Assembly: GCA_934255435.1 (NCBI GenBank)
Contig: CAKQNZ010000025.1
Location: 1-17,896 of the forward strand
Direction of reading: 5' to 3'
Source of the DNA: an uncultured Clostridia bacterium
Lineage (GTDB): Bacteria; Bacillota; Clostridia; Peptostreptococcales; Anaerovoracaceae
DNA: 17,896 bases
Shown: positions 8,864-16,921 of the stretch, one piece after another
Layout: each line of letters opens with the position of its first letter
Numbering within the stretch: position 1 is the first letter of the stretch
Made by a program: the position numbers and the translations under genes
Notes under the pieces: model-generated
Database searches by the model: none
What the model saw: the letters and a program-made list of their open reading frames with translations, nothing else
Told to the model about the DNA's origin: nothing

Positions 8864-10621
8864 TCAATCATCATCGTCGTCACTGTTATCAGATGGCTGT
8901 ACCGGCTGCGGAGGTGATGTTGGTTCAGGTCCTTTGCTGACTCTGACTCTGACGCTTGTGCCTTTATCGAGCTGGGCATTGGCGTCATACTGCTGCCACA
9001 TCACTTCTCCCTCTGCATATGTGCTGCTGTAGTCATAGCTCTGTTTGCCCATTTTGAGTCCTGCATTGCTGAGTGCCGACTGTGCGTCGCTCAGACTCTT
9101 GCCTACAAGATACGGCATAACGGCCTTCGACTTTGAACCGTCGCTGACTACGATCTTTATCTTTGAACCTTTTTCTGCAGATGTACCGCCCTCCGGTGTC
9201 TGCCTTATTATCGTGCCTTTTTCTTCTTCACTGGCTTCGTAGCTCACAGAACCCATCTCAAAACCTGCCGCTGTTATCGTGGATTCTGCATCACTTTCCA
9301 TGCTGCCTACCAGATTAGGTACAGAGCCTTCGCCCTTGCCTTTGCTCACATGCACGGTGATGGTGTTTCCTTCTTTTATCTTCTCACCTGCCTGCGGGTT
9401 CTGAGACACTATCTTGCCTGCTGCCACATCTTCGCTGACTACCCTGCGGCCTTCTTTTATCTTCAGATTTATGTTGTTGTCTTTGAGATATTCTCTGGCT
9501 TCCTGAACAGTCATTCCCTTGAATGATCTGACCTCGACCTCTTTGCCACCGAAAAGACCAAGTGCTGCTGCGACGATCACTCCCAAAAGGATCGCTGCCG
9601 CCACTGCTGCACATATGACGATCAGGCGTTTCTTCCTGCTAAAAGGTTTTTTCTTTTTTTTCTGTTTGTTTTTTTTCTTTCTACCGTCTGCACTGCCTTC
9701 CTCACCATCATCATAATCGGTCTGAGCTATAGGAGATCTTGCAGTCTGTCCGCCTCCTCCGTTGTTTCCGCCCATCAGGACTGAATTACCGACTACACTG
9801 CCTACAAATTCCAGATTGTTCAGTGCTTCTATCAGCTCATCGGCTGATGTGAACCTGTTAACAGGATATTTGTCCGTACATTTCATTATTATGTGCTCGA
9901 GAGCCGGCGGCACACCTTCTACGAGTTTTGATGGCGGCACCATTTCTCCGTTTATATGCATCAGTGCGATGTTCACCGGATTGTCTCCGTCAAAAGGCAC
10001 TCTGCCTGTTAGCATCTCGTACATCACTATACCCAGAGAGTATATATCGGATTTTTCATCCACATACCCGCCTCTTGCCTGTTCCGGCGAGAAGTAGTGC
10101 ACTGAACCGATTATACCTTCTGTATTGTCTACGATAGTTGCGGCATTCACTGCCTTTGCGATACCAAAGTCAGTTATTTTAGCTGTGCCGCTTGGTGTTA
10201 TCATTATATTGTGAGGCTTGACGTCTCTGTGTATTATATGATTCTTGTGTGCGAAAGACAGTGCTGCTGCGATCTGCTTCGACAGGATTATGACTTTGGG
10301 ATACGCCATAGGTCCCTGTTCATGTATATAGTCGCTCAGTGTCTTTCCTTCGATCAATTCCATTACTATGTAGTGGATATTGCCTTCACGGCCTACGTCA
10401 TATATATTTACGATGTTGGGATGTGACAGGCTCGCTGCCGCCTGTGACTCCCTCCTGAAACTGTCTATGAATTTATGATCATTGATGAACTGAGGTTTCA
10501 GGATCTTTATTGCTACAAATCTGTTGAGCAGTTTATCCTTTGCCTTGTATACAACAGACATACCGCCCTCTCCGATCCGCTCGAACAGTTCGTATCTGCC
10601 CGCAAGTACCTTAGTGGCCAT
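8864..10621 (-). CDS. prkC: PASTA-domain serine/threonine protein kinase PrkC
   Basis: PrkC is a membrane Ser/Thr kinase that senses peptidoglycan fragments or lipid II through outside PASTA repeats and phosphorylates cell-wall, translation and metabolic proteins. The 585 residues run: kinase domain (about 10-270) with GEGGMS (17-22), K39, E58, HRDVKPHN (131-138) and DFG (151-153); a Gly/Asn-rich then acidic then Lys-rich juxtamembrane linker (about 283-331); one membrane segment (about 333-357); three PASTA repeats (about 362-428, 431-495, 498-564); and a Pro-rich tail ending DDDDD. All catalytic residues are present. A good site, AGGAGG, precedes the ATG by about 6 bases. The gene follows its antagonist phosphatase by 18 bases and its stop lies 2 bases from the rsgA ATG. 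The Lys-rich linker is encoded by two A8 tracts (see findings). Confidence 0.97.
   Translation of the reverse strand: MATKVLAGRYELFERIGEGGMSVVYKAKDKLLNRFVAIKILKPQFINDHKFIDSFRRESQAAASLSHPNIVNIYDVGREGNIHYIVMELIEGKTLSDYIHEQGPMAYPKVIILSKQIAAALSFAHKNHIIHRDVKPHNIMITPSGTAKITDFGIAKAVNAATIVDNTEGIIGSVHYFSPEQARGGYVDEKSDIYSLGIVMYEMLTGRVPFDGDNPVNIALMHINGEMVPPSKLVEGVPPALEHIIMKCTDKYPVNRFTSADELIEALNNLEFVGSVVGNSVLMGGNNGGGGQTARSPIAQTDYDDGEEGSADGRKKKNKQKKKKKPFSRKKRLIVICAAVAAAILLGVIVAAALGLFGGKEVEVRSFKGMTVQEAREYLKDNNINLKIKEGRRVVSEDVAAGKIVSQNPQAGEKIKEGNTITVHVSKGKGEGSVPNLVGSMESDAESTITAAGFEMGSVSYEASEEEKGTIIRQTPEGGTSAEKGSKIKIVVSDGSKSKAVMPYLVGKSLSDAQSALSNAGLKMGKQSYDYSSTYAEGEVMWQQYDANAQLDKGTSVRVRVSKGPEPTSPPQPVQPSDNSDDDDD
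9647..9676 (-). other. A-rich potentially slippery tract in prkC
   Basis: On the coding strand this stretch holds A8 (9669-9676), A8 (9654-9661) and A6 (9647-9652), encoding most of the Lys-rich juxtamembrane linker. Moving to the -1 frame (or gaining one A) meets TAG at 9639-9641; moving to +1 (or losing one A) meets TGA at 9622-9624. Either way translation would stop before the hydrophobic membrane segment. The tracts and the stops are read directly; slippage itself is not shown. Confidence 0.6.
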
Positions 10622-10639
10622 TCTTTCCCTCCTAATTTT

Positions 10640-11368
10640 TTATATCTTCAAACACACAACTGTGATGTTATCTCTTCCGCCTGCTGCCAGAGCTTTATCG
10701 ACAAGAACACAGCACAAAGCATTCATGCTGATATCCTCATTCATCGAACTTATGATTTCGTCCTCACTGACCTCTCCGTAAAGGCCGTCGGAACACAGCA
10801 TGATTATGTCGTCTCTGTGTATATCCAGTCTGTAAAAATCCGGATCTATATATTGTTCTGCACCCAGTGCCTTGGTTATCACATTCTTCTGTTTGTGATG
10901 CCGTGCCTCATCCTCGGTGATCACGCCCTGCTGAACGAGTTCATTGACATATGTGTGATCAGTTGTTATCTTCAGCAGCTTGCCGTCTCTGAACAGATAT
11001 GCTCTGCTATCCCCGGCATTAGCTATATATGCAGTCATACTCCTGATATATGCCATAACGAGAGTGGTTGCCATTCCCCTGTTTGCTGCATTCTCTATAC
11101 CCAGCCTGTATATCTTCTCATTTGCAATGTTAATGGTTTCCGACAGATACTCAAAGATCTCTTCAGCACCTCTGCACTGTGACAGATCATATTCATTGAC
11201 ATATTCCGCTATCTCACTGACTGCAGTGCCGCTGGCGACCTCTCCGGAATTGTTACCTCCGACACCATCGGCAACTATGTATACATCCTGTCCCGGGATA
11301 ACAAAACAGGCATCCTCATTGATTTCCCGCACAAGACCTTTGTTGCATTTAAATCCTATCTGCACCAT
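10640..11368 (-). CDS. stp: PP2C-family protein serine/threonine phosphatase (Stp/PrpC)
   Basis: Stp is the metal-dependent phosphatase that reverses phosphorylation by the PASTA kinase, here the next gene. The 242-residue protein has the PPM motifs: NED (17-19), ADGVGGNNSGE (33-43), GMATT (98-102), NAGDSRAYL (117-125), SDG (193-195) and GGRDN (230-234). D19, D34, D194 and D233 are the expected metal ligands. The motif reads GGNNSGE where many relatives have GGHxxGE; this substitution is conservative. The frame is open 12 codons upstream to an ATG pair at 11402-11404, but those residues (KKKGYSNI) do not look like family sequence, and neither start has a well-spaced ribosome site (an AAAGG lies about 12-13 bases before 11368). 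Residue MVQIGFKC fits the family start. It follows rsmB by 66 bases; rlmN, usual in this place in Bacillus, is absent. Confidence 0.94.
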   Translation of the reverse strand: MVQIGFKCNKGLVREINEDACFVIPGQDVYIVADGVGGNNSGEVASGTAVSEIAEYVNEYDLSQCRGAEEIFEYLSETINIANEKIYRLGIENAANRGMATTLVMAYIRSMTAYIANAGDSRAYLFRDGKLLKITTDHTYVNELVQQGVITEDEARHHKQKNVITKALGAEQYIDPDFYRLDIHRDDIIMLCSDGLYGEVSEDEIISSMNEDISMNALCCVLVDKALAAGGRDNITVVCLKI

Positions 11369-11434
11369 TATATTACTATACCCTTTCTTTTTTATGCACA
11401 TCATTCAGACAGATCTGCACTTTCACTCCTGCTG

Positions 11435-12727
11435 TTACAGCAGACTGTCATCTTTCTTCATAACACATATATAGAATCCGTCTGTACCGTTCACATTAGG
11501 AAGCAGCAGTGTTCTTTCTGTCTTTTTGAAGGACGGGTTCCTTCTGACAAAAGCATCCGTCACTTTTTCATTTTCTTCAGGATTTATCGTACACGTGCTG
11601 TACACGATAGTGCCTCCCGGCTTGACATAGGAAGATGATGCTGAAAGTATGGCCAGCTGTTTATTTGGCAACAGGATCATATCGTCTGTATGTTCTTTGT
11701 ATTTTATCTCAGGTTTCCTGCGTACTACTCCAAGACCGGAGCAAGGCACATCCACCAGGACTCTGTCTGCCTTCTGGAACATGGATGAATCCTCTCTGGA
11801 TGCGTCCCACGACCTTGTCTCGACATTGGTTATGCCAAGACGCTTAGCTTCCTTGTCTACAAGGTCAAGTTTCCTTCTGTATATATCCGAAGCTATGATC
11901 TTGCCTGTATTGTTCATTCTTTCTGCAATGGCCATGGTCTTGCCGCCAGGTGCGGCGCACATGTCCATAACAAGCTCTCCGTGCTGCGGATCGAGCTTTT
12001 CAGCTACCAGCATGGAGCTTTCATCCTGAGGGGTGAACAGTCCCAGCCTGTAAAGTTCCGACTCTATGAGCCCGCTTCCCTTGACATGGAGGGCATTGCT
12101 GCATAGATCTCCTTCTGTAACTTCGAAACCGCTTTCTTCAAGTTTGGCAATGAGATCCGGTTTCATTATCCTCAGCCAGTTGAGCCTTATCGTGGTCGGC
12201 GGCGTTTCATTGCCTGCTGCAAGCAGCTCCTCAACAAAATCAGAGCTGTAATGTCTCAGCCAGAGTTCGACTATCCATGGTGCATATGAATATTTCACCG
12301 AAAGATATCTGACCTCGTCTTCGCTCCTGTCAGGAAGTTTGAGCTGTATCTTCTTGTTGATATATGATCTCAGGATACCATTCACAAGCCCGTCTTTACC
12401 TCTGCAGTATCTCTTTGCAAGCACTACTGACTCATTGACAGCTGCATATTCCGGCACCGAATCCATATACCCTATCTGATAAAGTCCCATCCTGAGTATC
12501 GTCAGCTCATTTGTCCTGAGACTGTCGACACCGTTGCTGGCAAGCTTATCTATATAGTAGTCCAGGGTCAGCTTGTGCTCCAGGACACCATATACTACCT
12601 CCCTTACGAACGCCTCGTGGTTGGCCTTTGTCACGGCAATCTGATGGTTCAGTGCAAGATTTGAATATGATTTTTTCGTTTCTACGTCTACAAGTGTGAG
12701 AAAAGCAGCTTTTCTGTTGATATCCAT
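11435..12727 (-). CDS. rsmB: 16S rRNA (cytosine-C5) methyltransferase RsmB
   Basis: RsmB methylates C967 (E. coli numbering) of 16S rRNA using S-adenosylmethionine. The 430-residue protein has an N-terminal NusB-like helical domain (about 1-135; note the VPEYAAVNESVVLAK stretch) and a Rossmann methyltransferase domain. SAM motif MCAAPGGKT is at 256-264, motif IV PCSGLG at 328-333 and motif VI STCTINPEEN at 377-386, giving the two family cysteines C329 and C379 (catalytic nucleophile and release cysteine). Length matches the family (about 430-450). The ATG shares one base with the stop of the upstream peptidase gene (TAATG), a classic coupled start, with a weak G-rich ribosome site before it. 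fmt and rsmB neighbour each other widely in bacteria; here a peptidase gene lies between them, a clostridial arrangement. Confidence 0.96.
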   Translation of the reverse strand: MDINRKAAFLTLVDVETKKSYSNLALNHQIAVTKANHEAFVREVVYGVLEHKLTLDYYIDKLASNGVDSLRTNELTILRMGLYQIGYMDSVPEYAAVNESVVLAKRYCRGKDGLVNGILRSYINKKIQLKLPDRSEDEVRYLSVKYSYAPWIVELWLRHYSSDFVEELLAAGNETPPTTIRLNWLRIMKPDLIAKLEESGFEVTEGDLCSNALHVKGSGLIESELYRLGLFTPQDESSMLVAEKLDPQHGELVMDMCAAPGGKTMAIAERMNNTGKIIASDIYRRKLDLVDKEAKRLGITNVETRSWDASREDSSMFQKADRVLVDVPCSGLGVVRRKPEIKYKEHTDDMILLPNKQLAILSASSSYVKPGGTIVYSTCTINPEENEKVTDAFVRRNPSFKKTERTLLLPNVNGTDGFYICVMKKDDSLL

Positions 12728-13431
12728 TAATCACGCCCCCTAATCATTAATAATCTGATCAATTGAAGTACTGCGGTTGCAAGTGCGGCGACATAAGTGA
12801 GCGCTGCAGCTGATAAAACTTTCCGGGCTCCTTTTATTTCTGTCTGGTCTATTATACCAAGCGACGTGAGCTGCTGTACAGCTCTCCTGCTGGCATCGAG
12901 TTCAACAGGAAGTGTTACCAGGTGGAAAAGCACGACTACTGCGAACAACAGTATGCCTATATCGAATACAAGATTTCCTGCGCTCATCCTGCCGAAAGCA
13001 GTTACAGCGAATCCTGCAAGTATCATTATCCATGATGCTGTCGATGCAAAATTAGTCACGGGCACCATGGCATTCCTGAATCTCAGCAGTCCGTAGGCTT
13101 TGCTGTCCTGTATCGCATGCCCTGATTCATGTGCAGCTATGCTGACAGCTGCTATCGATGTACCATTGTATACATCATTGGAAAGGCTCATGGTATCATC
13201 TGCCGGGTTATAGTGGTCCGACAGGACTCCCGGAGTTATGCCTACCGGTACATGATTAAGACCGTTGGCGTCCAGTATCCTTCTGGCAGCCTGGCTGCCT
13301 GTTATCCTTCGTCTACTGCCTATGCGCGAATATCTGTTGTATGCGCCTTTTACTTTCATCTGTGCATAAAGTGTAAATACCACTGCCGGTATCAGCACTA
13401 TTATCGTAGGGTCAAACATTCCAAAATACAT
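12727..13431 (-). CDS. YugP-type membrane zinc metallopeptidase (Zn_peptidase_2 family)
   Basis: This is a predicted integral membrane zinc peptidase of the YugP family; its substrate is unknown. The 234-residue protein has a first hydrophobic segment (about 8-25), a soluble stretch with the family-typical GxQAARRILDANGL, the zinc motif HESGH (101-105), then hydrophobic segments at about 130-148, 155-175 and 205-228. PVELDAS (175-181) supplies a likely third ligand, E177. Four membrane segments and the length agree with YugP (about 225). GAGGTG lies about 7 bases before the ATG. The gene starts 25 bases after fmt and its stop overlaps the rsmB start by one base, so it is expressed with translation genes. 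This place between fmt and rsmB is common in Clostridia, suggesting a conserved though undefined link. The enzymatic activity is inferred from the motif only. Confidence 0.9.
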   Translation of the reverse strand: MYFGMFDPTIIVLIPAVVFTLYAQMKVKGAYNRYSRIGSRRRITGSQAARRILDANGLNHVPVGITPGVLSDHYNPADDTMSLSNDVYNGTSIAAVSIAAHESGHAIQDSKAYGLLRFRNAMVPVTNFASTASWIMILAGFAVTAFGRMSAGNLVFDIGILLFAVVVLFHLVTLPVELDASRRAVQQLTSLGIIDQTEIKGARKVLSAAALTYVAALATAVLQLIRLLMIRGRD

Positions 13432-13456
13432 ATATAATCACCTCTTGATTGACATT

Positions 13457-14380
13457 TTATCCTAAAACTGTCCCTATTTCAATGGAATTGCCCTTTAAAA
13501 ATTCTCTGACTGCTACTCTTTTTTTGCCCGGCATCTGTATTTCTGTGACTTTCAGCACCTTTCCGCCTGCAGCTATGCTTATGCTGCCGTCAAATACAGC
13601 TGTGACAGTGCCGCCAGGTCTGCCGGTGGTTTCATCTGAGGGCTCCGCTTTCCATAACTTTATCATGCGGTCGCCATCATACGCATATGCTCCCGGCCAC
13701 GGATCGAAAGCTCTGATAAGTCTTTCGATCTCCTGAGGAGTTTTCGAAAAGTCTATATGACCTTCTTTTTTCGATATCATGTTTGCATACGTCGACTCGG
13801 CATCGTTCTGTTTTTCAGGTGTGATCTGGTCGAGTCTGGAAAGTGTGTCCACCAGCAGCTTTGCACCCATGACAGAAAGCTCGTCGTGCAGCTGCTGACC
13901 TGTCTTGCCTGCAGTCGTCGTTGATGCCTTTGCCAGCATATCTCCGGTATCCAGACCCTTTTCCATATACATTATCGTCACGCCTGTATACTCATCGCCT
14001 GCGATTATGGCCCGCTGGATCGGTGCTGCGCCTCTGAATCTCGGCAGGAGCGAGCCGTGTATATTGAGGCAGCCGTGCTTCGGTATCTGCAGCACTTCCT
14101 CAGGAAGTAACTGTCCGTATGCCGCCACAGCAATGACGTCAGGTGCAGCCTCCTTCAGTCTGTTTATGAACTCCATATCATTTTTGACTTTTACAGGCTG
14201 CAGCACCTCGATACCAAGCTCCAGGGCTTTTTCCTTCACCGGAGAGAATTTCACTTTTTTACCTCTGTCCCGCACCGAATCCGGCTGAGTCACTGCAAAT
14301 AATATATCATGACCAGCTTCATTCAGCGCTTCGAGAGCCGGTACAGCGAAATCCGGTGTTCCCATATATACTATTTTCAT
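13457..14380 (-). CDS. fmt: Methionyl-tRNA formyltransferase
   Basis: Fmt transfers a formyl group from 10-formyltetrahydrofolate to methionyl-initiator tRNA. The 307-residue protein starts MKIVYMGTPDFAVPAL and carries AAYGQLLP (86-93), NIHGSLLPRFRGAAPIQ (106-122) and KGLDTGDML (141-149). N106, H108 and D144 fall at the same numbers as the E. coli catalytic residues. The C-terminal part (about 205-307) is the tRNA-binding barrel domain. Length is normal (about 310-315). The start lies 2 bases after the def stop (TAATAATG), and GGGAG near the end of def serves as ribosome site. def-fmt pairing puts formylation and deformylation of nascent proteins in one transcript, a near-universal arrangement. 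Confidence 0.98.
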   Translation of the reverse strand: MKIVYMGTPDFAVPALEALNEAGHDILFAVTQPDSVRDRGKKVKFSPVKEKALELGIEVLQPVKVKNDMEFINRLKEAAPDVIAVAAYGQLLPEEVLQIPKHGCLNIHGSLLPRFRGAAPIQRAIIAGDEYTGVTIMYMEKGLDTGDMLAKASTTTAGKTGQQLHDELSVMGAKLLVDTLSRLDQITPEKQNDAESTYANMISKKEGHIDFSKTPQEIERLIRAFDPWPGAYAYDGDRMIKLWKAEPSDETTGRPGGTVTAVFDGSISIAAGGKVLKVTEIQMPGKKRVAVREFLKGNSIEIGTVLG

Positions 14381-14382
14381 TA

Positions 14383-14856
14383 TTATGCTTCTCCCTCATC
14401 GGTCAGTTCATACATTTCTTTAGCCTTGTCCGTGTAAAGTATGCCTTCCAGATGATCGAACTCGTGACACATCACGATGGCTTCGAAACCTTCGAAATCA
14501 TATTCCTGCATCTTACCGTTGCGGTCAAGGCCCTTTATCTTTATCTTCTCAGGTCTTTCCACCAGACCTATATAGCCCGGCACGGAAAGACATCCTTCTT
14601 CGCTTTCCTGCACCCCTTCAAGCTGTACTATTTCAGGATTTACAAAGCAGTAAACACTGCCGGGAGCCGGTTCAGCTACGAACATCCTTCTCATCATGCC
14701 GATCTGCGGTGCTGCAAGTCCGACGCCGTTCGCCTCTCTCATAGTATCGATCATATCGTCAAGGATCATTCTTATCCTGTCGTTCACCTCGTCCACTTCT
14801 CTGCAGTGTTTCCTGAGAATAGGGTCTCCTTCTACAACAATATTTCTAAGTGCCAT
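14383..14856 (-). CDS. def: Peptide deformylase
   Basis: Peptide deformylase removes the formyl group from the N-terminal methionine of new proteins at the ribosome exit. The 157-residue metalloenzyme has all three signature motifs: GVGLAAPQIG (44-53), EGCLS (87-91, metal ligand C89) and HEFDH (131-135, with catalytic Glu). Length fits the compact type (E. coli 169). The residue before HEFDH is Cys, where Gln is common; this lies beside but outside the ligand set. AGGAGG (14862-14867) lies 5 bases before the ATG, among the best ribosome sites in the window. The gene is 18 bases after priA and 2 bases before fmt. Confidence 0.98.
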   Translation of the reverse strand: MALRNIVVEGDPILRKHCREVDEVNDRIRMILDDMIDTMREANGVGLAAPQIGMMRRMFVAEPAPGSVYCFVNPEIVQLEGVQESEEGCLSVPGYIGLVERPEKIKIKGLDRNGKMQEYDFEGFEAIVMCHEFDHLEGILYTDKAKEMYELTDEGEA

Positions 14857-14874
14857 TTTAACCTCCTGATCATA

Positions 14875-16899
14875 TCATGTGAAACTGTACGGATTGATAT
14901 CCGCAACTGCCGTATATCCTTTTTTCTTTCTGACTGTATCTTCGTTTTTTATATCAGCTATGATCGCTGTATACTCATGCCGCCTGCCGCCGGGACATCT
15001 TATCAGCATGGAGTATCTGTAGTTTTCTTTTATTTTATTCAGATACGCTTCCTGCGGTCTGAACACGTTGTGCTGCTCCTCCGGCCTCATTCGCACAAGG
15101 ATCCTGTTGTACCAGTCCTCAGCACCTGTCCTGACAGCGTCTTCACTGCTTCCTGTGAAAAGTATCCTTATCAGATCGCTGTAAGGAGGATTGCACATAT
15201 ATCTGCGTAGTTTGTCTTCGCACTGGTAGAATCCTTCGAAGTCCTGCCTTGCAGCAAATTCCAGTGCATAGTGTCCGGGCTCGTAGGTCTGTATCACTAC
15301 CTGACCTTTCTCATCGCCTCTGCCTGCCCTGCCTGCAGCCTGTGTTATCAGCTGAAAAGTCCTCTCGGGAGATCTGAAATCCGGTATGTTCAGGGAAACG
15401 TCTGCTGATATTATCCCTACAAGGCCTACATTCCTGAAGTCGAGACCTTTCGCTATGATCTGCGTCCCTATAAGTATATGTGTCCTTCCTTTGCGGAAAT
15501 CGCTGAGTTTTCGTCTCAGCTCGCCTTTCTGCTTCACAGTATCGAAGTCTACCCTGTCTGTGCTGTATTCACTGAAAAGCTCTGAAACAGCTTCTTCCAG
15601 CTGCTCTGTACCGCTGCCGAAAAAACGTATATACCTGCTGCCGCATTCCGGGCATACTGACGGTATATCCTCTTCATATCCGCAGTAGTGGCATACCGCT
15701 TTGTCATCCTGTCTGTGATATGTCAGCGACACGCCGCACTCGGGACATTTTGCCACATATCCACATTCCCTGCAGGAAATGAATGTATAATATCCTCTCC
15801 TGTTGAGGAACAGCATCACCTGCCTGCCTTCTGACAGACATTTTTTCATCTTTATGTAAAGTTCATTGCTCACTATGGAGCGGTTGCCGTTTCTCAGTTC
15901 CTCCCTCATGTCCACCATGGTCACATCAGGAAGCTTCACTTTGTTGTAGCGCTCGGTCATTTTTATTATCCGGAAAATGCCTTCAAGCCCCCGGTGATAT
16001 GTCACAACCGACGGCGTAGCACTGCCCAGGACCAGGACGCCGTTGTTATCCCTGTCCCTGACCCGCTTCATAGCCACTTCTACAGTATCGTATTTCGGCG
16101 TGAAGTCCGACTTGTATGTGGCTTCATGCTCCTCGTCCAGAACGATCAGACCTATATCCTCAAGAGGTGCAAATACCGCAGATCTGGCGCCTATCACGAT
16201 CCTGACTCTGCCGCTGCGTATATTCTGCCACTGGTCGTACCGTTCGCCGGCTGTAAGCCGGCTGTGCAGTACTGCTACCATATCGCTTCCGAACCTTGCA
16301 GTGAATCTTTCAACCAGCTGTCCTGTCAGAGATATCTCCGGCACCAGTATCACCGCTGTGCGACCCTGCTTCACAGCCTCTGAAGCTGCCCTTATATACA
16401 CTTCGGTCTTTCCGCTGCCGGTAACGCCATGAAGCAGAAAGCTCTCATGCACCCCCGACCTTATCGCTCCTCCTATCTGGTCAAGCGCTTGCTGCTGCTG
16501 GTTTGTCAGGGCTTTTTCTGTATCGGATTCGCCAGCATCCTCGGACACAGGGTCTTTCTTTTCCCTTCGCTTCGCTTTGCTGCCGACCGGAGTGAAACAT
16601 TTCACAGCATCTATGTATCTGCACAGATAGCGTTTCTTCATCCATACAGATGTTCGTATCATCTCTTCTGTCAGAGAAACATCTTCATCGGTGTCTTCGA
16701 CCAGCCGTACTTTGTCTGCGATGCCCTCATCAACACTGTCAGAGAAAGACATGACATACGCCTCTCTCAGCCTGCTGCCTCTGGCAAAATGAACATATAC
16801 CCTGCTGCCGATGCTGATATTTTCATCATCGCATGCATATGTATAAAATCTGTCTGTATTATCGCTTCTGTTGTCTATTACAAGCTCCGCATATCTCAT
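14875..16899 (-). CDS. priA: Primosomal helicase PriA, short form
   Basis: PriA is the 3'-5' superfamily 2 helicase that recognises stalled forks and reloads the replisome. The 674-residue protein has an N-terminal 3'-DNA-binding domain (about 1-105), Walker A GVTGSGKT (158-165), DEEHE (255-259), GSATPS (292-297), eight zinc-binding cysteines (C376, C379, C385, C388, C403, C406, C416, C419) and the later helicase motifs GTQIIAKGLDF and QAAGRAGRG (520-528). Walker A comes about 65 residues earlier than in E. coli (732 residues): only a charged linker (about 106-130) joins the DNA-binding domain to the helicase, so the winged-helix domain appears missing. The ATG lies 22 bases after asnA with only a weak ribosome site. 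The upstream neighbour is asnA rather than the usual coaBC. Confidence 0.96.
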   Translation of the reverse strand: MRYAELVIDNRSDNTDRFYTYACDDENISIGSRVYVHFARGSRLREAYVMSFSDSVDEGIADKVRLVEDTDEDVSLTEEMIRTSVWMKKRYLCRYIDAVKCFTPVGSKAKRREKKDPVSEDAGESDTEKALTNQQQQALDQIGGAIRSGVHESFLLHGVTGSGKTEVYIRAASEAVKQGRTAVILVPEISLTGQLVERFTARFGSDMVAVLHSRLTAGERYDQWQNIRSGRVRIVIGARSAVFAPLEDIGLIVLDEEHEATYKSDFTPKYDTVEVAMKRVRDRDNNGVLVLGSATPSVVTYHRGLEGIFRIIKMTERYNKVKLPDVTMVDMREELRNGNRSIVSNELYIKMKKCLSEGRQVMLFLNRRGYYTFISCRECGYVAKCPECGVSLTYHRQDDKAVCHYCGYEEDIPSVCPECGSRYIRFFGSGTEQLEEAVSELFSEYSTDRVDFDTVKQKGELRRKLSDFRKGRTHILIGTQIIAKGLDFRNVGLVGIISADVSLNIPDFRSPERTFQLITQAAGRAGRGDEKGQVVIQTYEPGHYALEFAARQDFEGFYQCEDKLRRYMCNPPYSDLIRILFTGSSEDAVRTGAEDWYNRILVRMRPEEQHNVFRPQEAYLNKIKENYRYSMLIRCPGGRRHEYTAIIADIKNEDTVRKKKGYTAVADINPYSFT

Positions 16900-16921
16900 A
16901 TATCACTGCCCGAATGCCTGT

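Noticed and set aside
11360..11385. TATAAT-like bases just before the stp start, as a possible promoter
   Set aside because: The TATAAT overlaps the ATG, so transcripts would begin inside the gene; no TTGACA-like box lies about 17 bases upstream. A nearby TATAGT would give an almost leaderless transcript. It is more likely A/T-rich chance.
14356..15210. Long open frame on the + strand (284 codons) over def and priA
   Set aside because: It lies antisense to two secure genes, its product is rich in Ser, His, Cys and Phe with no recognisable domain, and it lacks a ribosome site. It is a shadow frame.
16246..16265. Repeated GCCGGCTGT separated by AA in priA, also able to form a 6-bp stem
   Set aside because: It is short, within constrained coding sequence, and isolated. 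No wider repeat pattern was found.
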